A DNA stretch of 64,000 nt, taken from Microbacterium sp. BLY. Lineage in GTDB: Bacteria; Actinomycetota; Actinomycetes; Actinomycetales; Microbacteriaceae. The DNA lies in NCBI RefSeq assembly GCF_017939615.1, contig NZ_JAGKSR010000001.1, forward strand, positions 2,232,001 to 2,296,000, written 5' to 3'. The notes beneath the pieces were generated by a model that saw only the letters and a program-made list of their open reading frames with translations, searched no databases and was not told the DNA's origin. The first letter of the stretch is position 1; every line of letters begins with the position of its first letter. Of the stretch, positions 29,179 through 36,833 are shown piece by piece. The translations under genes and the position numbers were made by a program.

Positions 29179-29548
29179 GGGGCTGATCGGTTTCGACAGC
29201 GCCTGTGAATCCACGAGAAGCGGGCCGAGGATGCAGAGTTATCTCGTAAACGCCCTCTGCAAAACAATAGTTGCCGAATCCAAGCGCAACGACTTCGCCC
29301 TCGCTGCCTAAGCGAGCCCGATAGTCCGTCAGACCGTATGTGATTCCGATACGGATCCTGGCGTCATCTAGGAATCTTGCTGCGTGACGGCGTCTGGACG
29401 TCACGTGGGACTCTTCCCAGGCTGGGCTCGTCGACTTAGGTGTCTGTGACAAAGGTCGGAGCCGAGCAGAACGCTTCCACAGACTGCGCCCGGAGAAGGC
29501 GTGGAGACTCAGCGTTGGACGGGGGTTCGATTCCCCCCAGCTCCACCA
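29179..29548 (+). ncRNA. ssrA: tmRNA (transfer-messenger RNA)
   Basis: The 5' end GGGGCTGATCGGTTTCGACA and the 3' GGTTCGATTCCCCCCAGCTCCACCA tRNA-like arm bracket about 370 bases, with CCA encoded at 29546-29548. The tag frame opens at the resume codon GCC (29274-29276, after the usual AGTT) and closes at TAA 29310-29312. It encodes AESKRNDFALAA, whose hydrophobic ALAA end is the ClpXP-type degradation signal. tmRNA rescues stalled ribosomes with SmpB. A TAGTGT at 29144-29149 may be the -10 element; the primary transcript would be trimmed to the mature 5' end. Confidence 0.96.
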
Positions 29549-29675
29549 GGTCGCTGTCACCGGCACGAAGGTCCACCTCCCGGAGAACATCGGGGAGGTG
29601 GACCTTTCTGCTGCCCGGAGGCCTGCGGATGCAGAACCCCTGTTCCGCGGAGGAGGACGCGCCTACCATGCGGGC

Positions 29676-30017
29676 ATGGGGTTCATCATGTACGACAGCA
29701 CGAGTCAGCTGCACATCGAGGATCGCGCCCTCGCGCACCTCAAGGTCGTGATCGCGACCAAGCTGCGACGCAACGAGAGCTTCACGGTGTCGTGGACGCA
29801 TGCCGAGGGCGATGCGTACGGACGCTCCACCATCTGGCTGCACCCGTCCATTCCGCTCCGGTTCACGTTCGAGGGTCGCCAGCAGCCGGCGCTGAACCCG
29901 AGATGGATCGAGGAGCTCATGCAGTCGGCGAACTCGACCGGCGGCATCACCCTCGTCGACGAGGTCGTCCAGGACTCGTCGATCGAAGGACATGACAAGA
30001 GCCCCACCTCGGGGTGA
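29676..30017 (+). CDS. Small conserved protein, paralogue A
   Basis: A 113-residue protein beginning MGFIMYDSTSQLHIEDRALAHLKVVIATKLRRNESF. It is clearly related to the product at 35573-35911: both share IEDRAL-H, KLRR-E-F, T-WTH/WK, R-T-WVH/WLH and (N/V)R-WIE in order. I recognise this as a Microbacteriaceae-type small protein family. Some database entries label relatives DNA ligase, but no ligase KxDG motif or nucleotidyltransferase domain is present. Function unknown. I reject an upstream in-frame ATG at 29598 because it lies just after tmRNA without family similarity. Confidence 0.75.
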   Translation: MGFIMYDSTSQLHIEDRALAHLKVVIATKLRRNESFTVSWTHAEGDAYGRSTIWLHPSIPLRFTFEGRQQPALNPRWIEELMQSANSTGGITLVDEVVQDSSIEGHDKSPTSG

Positions 30018-30027
30018 GGCGGGGCTC
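29999..30027 (+). terminator. Terminator hairpin overlapping the paralogue A stop codon
   Basis: GAGCCCCACCTC (29999-30010) pairs with GAGGCGGGGCTC (30016-30027) with one A-C mismatch, followed by CTGTTCTCC. The stem contains the end of the coding region. It also faces the convergent small gene downstream and may serve both directions. Confidence 0.6.
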
Positions 30028-30040
30028 CTGTTCTCCGGAG

Positions 30041-30217
30041 TCAGTGCGAGTGGTCCGGGTCCTCGGCGATGACGTCGTCACCGTCGTCGGCCGAGCCGCT
30101 CGTGGGCGGCACCGTGGGCGGCTCGCCCTTGTTGTCCTCGGCGCCGAGGTTGTCGTTCTCCTCCGGGCCGGGGGATGGCTCGGTGCTGATGTCGTTGCGG
30201 TCGCTGTCGTTCGCCAT
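30041..30217 (-). CDS. Acidic 58-residue hypothetical protein
   Basis: A short frame from ATG 30215-30217 to TGA 30041-30043 encodes MANDSDRNDISTEPSPGPEE and then NDNLGAEDNKGEPPTVPPTS, ending IAEDPDHSH. It is strongly acidic, proline-rich, has no hydrophobic segment, and is probably intrinsically disordered. Codons end mostly in G or C as in neighbours, and AGGAAAGGAA lies six to eight bases before the start, which supports translation. No function is recognised. It converges on paralogue A and lies downstream of the lipoprotein gene on the same strand. Confidence 0.65.
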   Translation of the reverse strand: MANDSDRNDISTEPSPGPEENDNLGAEDNKGEPPTVPPTSGSADDGDDVIAEDPDHSH

Positions 30218-30308
30218 GCGCGTTCCTTTCCTCGACGGATGCTCCCAGCCTCCTCCGTCCGCCCCGCGTGGCCCAGCCGCTTGACAAGCCCGGTCGGGAG
30301 TGTGCGTC

Positions 30309-30854
30309 TCAGTCGCGCCCTTCGACGAGCAGAAGGCCCTGCTTCGTGTCGGCGACCTTCACCCAGCCGTCGCCGAAGAGGTAGGTCATGCCGTAGCCGT
30401 CTTCGTCGGTGCTCATCGCGAACTGCGGGTCTTCGGTGACGTAGACGCCCTCGGGCCCTTCCTCGCTCCGCCACCCCTCCTGCTCGAGGCTCTTCTGCGC
30501 GCGCTCTGCGTCGGACTCATCGAGAGGGGACCAGCCGTACATCTGACCGTGATCGGAAGGAACGGTGAAGTCGGCCCAGAAGCACAACAGGCCGTCCGAC
30601 AACTCCACGTCGCCGATGATGAAGTCGCGGGTCTCTGCCGTCCAGCCGGCATCGGTGAGCGCGGCGACGGTGCCGTCCGAGATCATCGAGTCGCACGTCA
30701 GCTCCGCGTCGGACGGAGAGCCTGTGCTGGCCTCCCCGCTCGATGCCGTGGGCTCCGGCGACGGTGGTGTCCGCCCTGCGTCGTCCGCGCACGCCGTGAG
30801 GATCGCCGCGATCATCACGAGACCGATGAGGGCCGCGAGTCGTCGGAGATTCAT
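30309..30854 (-). CDS. Hypothetical lipoprotein
   Basis: A 181-residue protein with a lipoprotein signal peptide: MNLRR, a hydrophobic stretch, and a lipobox ending at Cys22 (ILTAC). A Ser/Pro/Thr linker (residues 23-50) precedes a globular part with a Cys pair (ELTCDSMI and GLLCFWADF) and SDHGQMYGWSPLDESDAERAQKSLEQEGW. It should be anchored outside the membrane. No known family is recognised by eye. It follows the hisN-like gene by 15 bases and is probably co-transcribed with it. Confidence 0.8.
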   Translation of the reverse strand: MNLRRLAALIGLVMIAAILTACADDAGRTPPSPEPTASSGEASTGSPSDAELTCDSMISDGTVAALTDAGWTAETRDFIIGDVELSDGLLCFWADFTVPSDHGQMYGWSPLDESDAERAQKSLEQEGWRSEEGPEGVYVTEDPQFAMSTDEDGYGMTYLFGDGWVKVADTKQGLLLVEGRD

Positions 30855-30869
30855 CTGAGCCTCGAAGTG

Positions 30870-31667
30870 TCAATCGTGCAGGAGACGGAGGAACTCGTCG
30901 TGGAGGACGCCGTTGGTAGCGAGTGTCGAGCGCGCGGAGATCGTCTCGGCGCCGTCGAACGCCGTCATGCGTCCACCCGCCTCCTGGACGATGGCGACCG
31001 CGGCGGCGATGTCGTACTCCTTCACGTCGAACTCCGCGACGGCCTCGAGTCGTCCTTCTGCGAGGAGCATGTAGGCGTACACATCGCCGTACGCGCGGTC
31101 CCGCCACACGCGCGCGGTCATCCGCAGCAGGGCGTCCAGGTGACCCGCATCCCGCCACTGCGCGATGCTCTGGAAGCTCACGCTCGCGTCGTCCAGGCTC
31201 GCGACCCGCGAGGTCTCCAGACGCCGCTCGGCGCCGTCGACGACGGTCCAGGCGCCGTGCCCCGCGGCCGCCCACCACCGGCGGCCGATCGCGGGCATGC
31301 TGACGACGCCCACTTGCGGCACGCCGTCGATCGCGAGCGCGATCATCGTGCCCCAGAGGGGGACGCCGCGAAGGAAGTTCGAGGTGCCGTCGATCGGATC
31401 GATGATCCACTGCCGTGTGGTGCTGCCCTGGGCGCCGAACTCCTCACCGAAGACCCCGTCGTCGGGGCGCTCCTCGGCGAGAACCCGACGGGTCGCTCGC
31501 TCCGTCGCGAGGTCCGCGTCGGTCACATGGGAGTTGTCCGCCTTCGTGGAGATCTCCAGGTCGGCGGCGTCGAACCGCGGAAGCGACTGCTCGTCGGCGG
31601 CGTCGGCGAGGCGAAGGGCGAGCTGAAGATCGGCGCGCAGAACGGCGGCGTCGGAAGTGGCGGTCAC
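30870..31667 (-). CDS. hisN: Inositol-monophosphatase family phosphatase, histidinol-phosphatase (HisN)-like
   Basis: A 265-residue Mg-dependent phosphatase. FSG-type metal ligands appear in GVFGEEFG and WIIDPIDGTSNFLRGVPLWGTMIAL, plus the third site EYDIAAAVAIVQEAGG. Among IMPase-family members these features and length fit the actinobacterial HisN group, which removes phosphate from histidinol phosphate, but inositol phosphate cannot be excluded. The start chosen is GTG at 31665-31667 (VTATSDAAVLRADLQLALRLADAAD); the frame is open upstream but lacks family similarity. The upstream tRNA-Lys is on the opposite strand. Confidence 0.8.
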   Translation of the reverse strand: MTATSDAAVLRADLQLALRLADAADEQSLPRFDAADLEISTKADNSHVTDADLATERATRRVLAEERPDDGVFGEEFGAQGSTTRQWIIDPIDGTSNFLRGVPLWGTMIALAIDGVPQVGVVSMPAIGRRWWAAAGHGAWTVVDGAERRLETSRVASLDDASVSFQSIAQWRDAGHLDALLRMTARVWRDRAYGDVYAYMLLAEGRLEAVAEFDVKEYDIAAAVAIVQEAGGRMTAFDGAETISARSTLATNGVLHDEFLRLLHD

Positions 31668-31823
31668 GGACTCAGGATAGCCGCCGCCATCGGCAGCCCC
31701 GCAGAGACCATCGGCCACGGTCGGGTCCGACGAAGCGCTCAGCCACGCCCGGCGCGCGCTCGATTTCGCCCCGACGCCAACCGCTGGTAATGTAATTCCT
31801 CGGTCGGGGTTATCCCGGGCCAC

Positions 31824-31899
31824 GCACCTCTAGCTCAATCGGCAGAGCAACTGACTCTTAATCAGTGGGTTCAGGGTTCAAGTCCCTGGGGGTGCACCA
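31824..31899 (+). tRNA. tRNA-Lys (anticodon CTT)
   Basis: A complete 76-base cloverleaf. The acceptor GCACCTC pairs with GGGGTGC (one G-U) and the D arm is TAGCTCAATCGGCAGAGCA. The anticodon stem ACTGA/TCAGT encloses CTCTTAA with anticodon CTT. The T arm is CAGGGTTCAAGTCCCTG. The 3' CCA is encoded in the gene (31897-31899). Confidence 0.97.
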
Positions 31900-31906
31900 T
31901 TCAACG

Positions 31907-31943
31907 AGCCCCCGTTCTCCGCACAGACGAGAACGGGGGCTTC
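31907..31943 (+). terminator. Terminator after tRNA-Lys
   Basis: AGCCCCCGTTCTC (31907-31919) pairs perfectly with GAGAACGGGGGCT (31929-31941) across a nine-base loop, eight bases after the encoded CCA. A T-poor tail (TCGTCAT) follows. Confidence 0.85.
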
Positions 31944-32022
31944 GTCATAGACGGAGCGCCGACTTGCCGTTCCTCGGAGCAGTGGGTATCGTCCGGGGTC
32001 ACGAGGGAGGTGCACCGGAGAG

Positions 32023-32712
32023 ATGACGACGACAACCTCGCAGAACATCGGCCAGGGGGAGCCGGATGGCGGCCCTGAGGCGCGCATTCGCGTGCTGCTT
32101 CTGACCACGAGAGACCTGATCAGGCGGGGGATGCGCTCCGTCCTGCTGGAGTCCAGGGACCTTGAGCTCATCGCTCAGGGGGCGGGCCCCTCGTACGCGA
32201 TCGGGCGCGCGCCGGACGTCCTGATCCTGGACTCGGGCGGCGCGCCCGACGCTCTGCAACCGGCCGAGGGAATGCGCCGGCGCGACCCGGGGCTGCCCTC
32301 CCTGGTGCTGGGGCACGGCCTCGCGGAGACCAAGGCATCGGCCGCCGACCGTGACGCGACGGGGTATCTCCTCGACGGCGCGGAACCCAGGCAGGTGCGG
32401 GAGATCATCCGCGCTTCGGTCGGTCGCGGGCCGGGCGACGAGCCCCTCGCCCCAGAGCCGGAGGTGGTCGCGGAAGAGACGCAGCTCACCCTCCGGGAAG
32501 CCCAGGTGCTCCGCCTCATCGCGGAGGGTCTGACCAACCGAGAGATCGGACAACGGCTGGGGCTCGCGGTGAAGACGGTCAAAAACTACACGTCCTCGCT
32601 CTTCGCGAAACTGCACATCGAGCACCGGACGCAAGCGGTGGTCTACTGGCTGTCCGATCGACACGGGCTCGCAGGGCGCGAGTTCGGAGAGCCGGGAAAC
32701 GGGGGGACCTAG
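32023..32712 (+). CDS. LuxR-type regulator with degenerate receiver domain
   Basis: The 229-residue protein has a NarL/FixJ layout. A receiver-like domain covers about residues 20-135 and a LuxR HTH covers about 153-215 (LTLREAQVLRLIAEGLTNREIGQRLGLAVKTVKNYTSSLFAKL). A possible phospho-acceptor Asp70 (PDVLILDSGG) remains. The acidic pair normally at DDH is Thr-Thr-Arg (28-30) and the conserved Lys near GYLLK is Asp, so phosphorylation-dependent switching is unlikely. No partner kinase is nearby. It lies 85 bases upstream of the large surface-protein gene in the same direction and may control it. Confidence 0.87.
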   Translation: MTTTTSQNIGQGEPDGGPEARIRVLLLTTRDLIRRGMRSVLLESRDLELIAQGAGPSYAIGRAPDVLILDSGGAPDALQPAEGMRRRDPGLPSLVLGHGLAETKASAADRDATGYLLDGAEPRQVREIIRASVGRGPGDEPLAPEPEVVAEETQLTLREAQVLRLIAEGLTNREIGQRLGLAVKTVKNYTSSLFAKLHIEHRTQAVVYWLSDRHGLAGREFGEPGNGGT

Positions 32713-32797
32713 GGCCCTGGTCGCGCTCCCACGAGTCGCGAAAGGGTGTGGGACATGTCCCACCCGCCCCGGGCCGGGACTGGAAAGGACTGGTCCC

Positions 32798-34873
32798 GTG
32801 GCGTTCCTCCGCAGCATCCCGCGTCGCTCGTCGGCTTCCCGCAGCTCGCGCCGTGCCGGAGTCGCCGGCGGGGTCGGTCTTCTGCTGGTCGCTTTCGCGG
32901 TGGCGGGCGGGATCGCCCCCGCGCAAGCGACGCTGCAAGAGCCGACCAGGGCCGTCGAGACCCAGGTCGGTCCGGACACCGAGATCCAGCTCACCTCCCT
33001 GGGGAACGGGCTGACGATCGACGGACTGCAGCCTCCCGCCCCGACCACGCAGGACCCGCTCGCGCCGTATCCGACCGGCAACCCCGCCGGCTATACGCGC
33101 ACCAGCACTTTCGCCGGCACGATCAACGCCGCGAGCATCTCGGACCCGAGCCTCACCGCGGAGATGTACTGCATCAATCTGCGCGTCTCGACCTACGTGG
33201 GCGTCGGATACCAGGGAGGGACGTGGGAGGAGACGAACGTCCCCAACATCGGATACGTCACCTACATCCTGAACAACTACCACCCGACGACCGGAGAGCC
33301 GAGCACTCTGTCGGTCGAGCAGCGCGCGGCGGCGGTGCAGGCAGCGATCTGGTACTTCACGGACGGCTTCGTGGTGAGTACGCCCGCTCCGGGCCCCGTG
33401 CGGGCTGCCGTCGCCGCGATCGTCCAGGACGCGCAGACCAACGGGCCCGTCGTGGAGCCAGAGCGGCCGGTGGTCGAGATCACACCGGACATCACCACGG
33501 CACCGGCGGACGGCGCCGCAGGCCCGTACACCGTCACCGCCGAGGGTGCGTCCGAGGTGACCGTCACCGCACCGGCCGGGTACACCCTGCACGCGAGTGC
33601 CGAGTCGACGACGCCCTTGCCGAACCCGTCCGTGGTCGCACCAGGAACACAGCTGTGGCTGCGGAGCACCTCCGGAGATCCCGGCTCGGCGACGCTCAAC
33701 GCCCGCGCCGCGGTCACCGTACAGCGGGGATCCGTGTACCTCTACGACGGGTACAGCATCGGCCTCTCCGACGCGCAGCGCCTCATCCTCGCCGACACCA
33801 CGGAACTCGACGCGGTCGACACGGCCACCGCGGAACTCTTCGAGTCCGGATCGATCATCGTGGACAAGACCTTCGCCGGTGAGGCGGCCGGAGCCCAGGG
33901 GGCCGTCCAGATCACGGTCGACTGCGGTACCGCCGGGTTCTTCACGTATGACATCGCCGCGGGGGAGACCGCACCGCAGAGCTTCACCGCCTCCGGGATC
34001 CCCGTGGGCACGGCCTGCACCGTCGAGGAGCCGGTGACCGGAGCGAGCGACACCGTGATCGCGACGAGCACGCTGCCGCAGACCGCGGAGGCCTCCGCGG
34101 AGGGCACCGTCGTGACGGCGGAGAACACCTACTCGTACGAGCCCGGATCCCTGCGGGTGATCAAGTCGATCTCCGGCCTCGCCGCCGGTGCCCAGGACGA
34201 CGTGACCGTCGCCGTCGAGTGCGGCGACGTGCTCGACGAGACCTGGACTGTTCCCGCCGGGAGCCCGGCCGGGGACTACGAACAGACGTTCACTGGCCTT
34301 CCCGCCGGTACGGCCTGCACCGTGAGCGAACTCGCGACCGGGGAGACGGCGGAGGTCGTCGTGACCGCGTCCGACCCCGTCGAGATCGAGATCCTCCCCG
34401 CGGCGACCGTCGACGCCGCGCTCAGCAACGTCGCCACCTTCCGGCCCGGTGACCTGCGCCTCGTGAAGACGATCTCCGGTGCCGGGGCCGGTCTCCAGGG
34501 GGCCGTCTCCCTGCAGGTGGACTGCGGCGCGGCGCTCACGGAGACGTTCGTCATCCCGGCACGCTCGGCAGCCGGGGACTATGAGCGGACGTTCGTCGAT
34601 CTGCCCGCGGGCACCGAGTGCACCGTGACGGAGACGAACTCCGGCAGCAGTTCGGAGGTACGGGTGGGGGGTGGGGACCCCGTGACCGTGACGATCGTCG
34701 CCGGGGGGTCCGTCGGCGCGGCCATCGCCAATGAGGTGACGGCCGTCTCCGAGTCAGGTCCGGGACTGGCGCAGACGGGCGGGTCGTGGCGACTCGATCT
34801 GATCGTCTCCGGTCTCGGCGCGATCACCCTCGGGCTCTGGGTCCTGCTCCGTCGTCGCCGGACGGCAGCCTGA
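32798..34873 (+). CDS. Thioester-domain cell-wall surface protein with three DUF5979 repeats and LAQTG anchor
   Basis: A 691-residue secreted protein. The signal peptide spans about residues 1-44 (AFAVAGGIAPAQA). The N-terminal thioester domain has Cys125 (AEMYCINLR) and Gln181 (AAAVQAAIWYF), the pair that forms an internal Cys-Gln thioester used by Gram-positive adhesins to bind host or surface amines. Three DUF5979-type repeats follow at about 351-448, 450-548 and 551-648, each opening with (S/D)(I/L)xxxKxxxG and containing VDCG/VECG and GT(A/E)CTV cysteines. LAQTG at 657-661, a hydrophobic helix and RRRR form a sorting signal of the LAxTG type used by class E sortases. GTG start after a GGAAAGGA site. 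Likely an adhesin or pilus-like stalk. Confidence 0.9.
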   Translation: MAFLRSIPRRSSASRSSRRAGVAGGVGLLLVAFAVAGGIAPAQATLQEPTRAVETQVGPDTEIQLTSLGNGLTIDGLQPPAPTTQDPLAPYPTGNPAGYTRTSTFAGTINAASISDPSLTAEMYCINLRVSTYVGVGYQGGTWEETNVPNIGYVTYILNNYHPTTGEPSTLSVEQRAAAVQAAIWYFTDGFVVSTPAPGPVRAAVAAIVQDAQTNGPVVEPERPVVEITPDITTAPADGAAGPYTVTAEGASEVTVTAPAGYTLHASAESTTPLPNPSVVAPGTQLWLRSTSGDPGSATLNARAAVTVQRGSVYLYDGYSIGLSDAQRLILADTTELDAVDTATAELFESGSIIVDKTFAGEAAGAQGAVQITVDCGTAGFFTYDIAAGETAPQSFTASGIPVGTACTVEEPVTGASDTVIATSTLPQTAEASAEGTVVTAENTYSYEPGSLRVIKSISGLAAGAQDDVTVAVECGDVLDETWTVPAGSPAGDYEQTFTGLPAGTACTVSELATGETAEVVVTASDPVEIEILPAATVDAALSNVATFRPGDLRLVKTISGAGAGLQGAVSLQVDCGAALTETFVIPARSAAGDYERTFVDLPAGTECTVTETNSGSSSEVRVGGGDPVTVTIVAGGSVGAAIANEVTAVSESGPGLAQTGGSWRLDLIVSGLGAITLGLWVLLRRRRTAA

Positions 34874-34901
34874 TCCGACGCCCCGGGGGTGTCTCGGGGG
34901 G

Positions 34902-34936
34902 AGAGCCGCGCCCGGCACCGCACCGGGCGCGGCTCT
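34902..34936. terminator. Bidirectional terminator between convergent genes
   Basis: AGAGCCGCGCCCGG (34902-34915) pairs with CCGGGCGCGGCTCT (34923-34936) around a seven-base loop. It sits between the surface-protein gene and the convergent small gene and can end both. Confidence 0.8.
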
Positions 34937-35210
34937 ACGCCCGGCGGACCGACAGCAGCTGCCAACCCTCGGGCACCTTCGCCTCGATGCCCGCCATGTC
35001 GTCCGCCTCGATCTGCTCGACGCCATCCACGCGCTGGAAGGTGCCCGTCGCCTCCATCTTCGCCTCGCCCTTGAGCATCCGCACGGGCGCGGACGTGAGG
35101 ACGTAGCCTGGCTGGCGGTGGGCATCGAGCTGGGTGTGGACGTCTTCCAACGACACGCCGGTGACGTCGACGGTCGAGGAGCCCCGCGGACGGATGAGAG
35201 CGACGAGCAT
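34935..35210 (-). CDS. Hypothetical protein (91 aa)
   Basis: The product begins MLVALIRPRGSSTVDVTG and ends KVPEGWQLLSVRRA. It has no signal peptide or membrane helix and no domain I recognise. The central part GYVLTSAPVRMLKGEAKMEATGTFQRVDGVEQIEAD suggests a small alpha/beta fold. Codon use matches neighbours and the stop falls at the edge of the shared terminator, which supports a real gene. It is the last of three small minus-strand genes (34.9-35.9 kb). Confidence 0.65.
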   Translation of the reverse strand: MLVALIRPRGSSTVDVTGVSLEDVHTQLDAHRQPGYVLTSAPVRMLKGEAKMEATGTFQRVDGVEQIEADDMAGIEAKVPEGWQLLSVRRA

Positions 35211-35239
35211 GCCCCCAGCTTACGAGGGCAGCGGGGCCC

Positions 35240-35509
35240 TCAGAGATCCCAGTCGAGGGCCGACCGGGTGTCGATGGGGGCTTCCGCCCCGCTGTCCTCG
35301 CGGATCAGATACACCACGACCCGGGACTGCGCGGTGATGAGCACGCTCGTGAGCGTCTCGCCGGTCGCCAGGTCGATGAAGGTCGGCTGGGACCGCGCCG
35401 CCGCCTCGATCCGAGACATGAGGTCGGCGACGTCGGTGGTGGCAGGCAGGAGGAAATCGTGCCCATCGATCTCGATGTGCGTCGTCGTCCGTCCCGCTGT
35501 GTTCCCCAT
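35240..35509 (-). CDS. Hypothetical protein (89 aa)
   Basis: A soluble 89-residue protein starting MGNTAGRTTTHIEIDGHDFLLP and ending SALDWDL, with predicted strands IEIDGHDFLLP and SRVVVYLIRED around a helix VADLMSRIEAAARS. No family recognised. It lies 29 bases upstream of the 91-residue gene and 63 bases downstream of paralogue B, so all three may share a transcript. Confidence 0.65.
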   Translation of the reverse strand: MGNTAGRTTTHIEIDGHDFLLPATTDVADLMSRIEAAARSQPTFIDLATGETLTSVLITAQSRVVVYLIREDSGAEAPIDTRSALDWDL

Positions 35510-35572
35510 GCCTCCACGCTAGGAACGGAGGCGGGGGAGAGCAAGAGGGGTTGAACCCTCCTGCCAAGCGTG

Positions 35573-35911
35573 TTACGGGCGCGCCAGGGCGCTCTCGCGA
35601 TCGTCCTGCTGCTGCTCGGCGGGTTCGGGAACGAGATACAGGCCGCCGGGGGCGTTGGCGGTGAACGCCAGGGCCTCGATCCAGGCCCTGTTCACGCTGG
35701 GCTGCCGACTGCCGTGGTACTTGTAGACCAGGGAGCTGCCGGCATGCACCCACACCGTGGTGCGGCCGCCGCCCATGCTCACGTCGTCCTTCCAGGTGAA
35801 GCCGAAGGGCTCGCCCCGGCGCAGCTTCGCGGTCATGACCAATTGGATGTGGGTGAGAGCGCGGTCCTCGATGTCGACCTTGACGCTGTTCTCGTAGATG
35901 AACTTGCCCAT
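35573..35911 (-). CDS. Small conserved protein, paralogue B
   Basis: A 112-residue homologue of the product at 29676-30017: MGKFIYENSVKVDIEDRALTHIQLVMTAKLRRGEPFGFTW, then GGGRTTVWVHAGSSLVYKYHG, RQPSVNRAWIEAL and GGLYLVPEP. The N-terminal half is best conserved; the C-terminal tail (AEQQQDDRESALARP) is variable. No catalytic motif is evident. Two copies six kilobases apart suggest duplication or separate conditions of use. Confidence 0.75.
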   Translation of the reverse strand: MGKFIYENSVKVDIEDRALTHIQLVMTAKLRRGEPFGFTWKDDVSMGGGRTTVWVHAGSSLVYKYHGSRQPSVNRAWIEALAFTANAPGGLYLVPEPAEQQQDDRESALARP

Positions 35912-36056
35912 GGGGCTTCCCCTCTCTCGCCACGAATGCCTGTGTCAAGAGGCGCGGCCGCGGTGGCCGCTGCGGTGGAGTGTGCTCAGCGTGTCACACT
36001 TCCGCCCGATCTCCTAGACGGTCGGGGTGTCGTGTGTCCGGGCGTGTCGCAGCGTG

Positions 36057-36749
36057 TCACCCCACCGGGTCCAGGAGGGTCGGATCGGAGGGATCGACGG
36101 TGCGGGTGTTGCTCACCTTGCGGTCGACGATGTGGCCCCGCAACGTCGCGGCCACGTCGGCGGAGGAGTGGTCGAGCATCGCGAGCGTGTCGATCTTGTT
36201 CTGCCCGGTGAGCTTCTCCGGAGCGAGCCACGCGTCCCACGTGTCAGGAGTGAGGAACGCGGGCATCCGGTCGTGCACCTCGCCGCCGGCATCGCGCGCC
36301 TCCCTGGTCACCACGACGAAGCACCGCACCTTCTCGCCCTCGTGCTCCATCGACCAGGTGAGTCCGGCGGCGGCCAGCAAGCCGCTGCCGTGCAGGAAGT
36401 GCGGGGTCTTGTGCCCCTTCTCACCCGTCCACTCGAAGTAACCGCGCATCGGGACGATGCAGCGGGCTGCTGAGAACGCGGGCGCCCAGAAGCCGGCGGC
36501 GAGCTTCTCCATCCGTGCGTTGATCAGCGGCGCCCGCTGCGGGCGGTTCGGGGGACTCTGCCAGTCCCAGCGGACCAGCTCGAGGATGCGACCCTCACCG
36601 CGGTCGCGCACGATCGGAGCACTCTCGGTCGGAGCGATCGAGTAGGCGCCGTGCCAGGACTTCCACCAGTCCTCCGGTCGCCCGCCGTCGGCGACGAACT
36701 CCCGGATGAGCTCGTCCGTCGTCGCATCGTTCGCGAATCGTCCGCACAT
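36057..36749 (-). CDS. SOS response-associated peptidase (SRAP/YedK/HMCES family)
   Basis: A 230-residue SRAP protein that forms a covalent thiazolidine link to abasic sites in single-stranded DNA and shields them during replication. The essential Cys2 directly follows the initiator Met (MCGRFAND), which fixes the start at 36747-36749. NARMEKL, the glutamate in RGYFEWT and the late His in DRMPAFLT-type motif (MPAFL) are present, though the usual HxRMP histidine position reads HDRMP. No LexA box is seen immediately upstream. Confidence 0.92.
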   Translation of the reverse strand: MCGRFANDATTDELIREFVADGGRPEDWWKSWHGAYSIAPTESAPIVRDRGEGRILELVRWDWQSPPNRPQRAPLINARMEKLAAGFWAPAFSAARCIVPMRGYFEWTGEKGHKTPHFLHGSGLLAAAGLTWSMEHEGEKVRCFVVVTREARDAGGEVHDRMPAFLTPDTWDAWLAPEKLTGQNKIDTLAMLDHSSADVAATLRGHIVDRKVSNTRTVDPSDPTLLDPVG

Positions 36750-36833
36750 CTCAGCGCCTCCGTCGGCCACGGCGCTCGCCCCGCGCGAGTGCATCTGCCT
36801 CCATCATCCGCCACGGCGCGGACATTCGAGTGG

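Noticed and set aside
29598..29675. Upstream ATG that would lengthen paralogue A by 26 residues
   Set aside because: The extension has no counterpart in paralogue B and lies almost directly behind the tmRNA 3' end; ATG 29676 aligns with the start of paralogue B.
29676..30017. Possible ATP-dependent DNA ligase label for paralogue A
   Set aside because: The protein is 113 residues and has neither the KxDG nucleotidyl-lysine motif nor an OB fold; the label would be a database carry-over.
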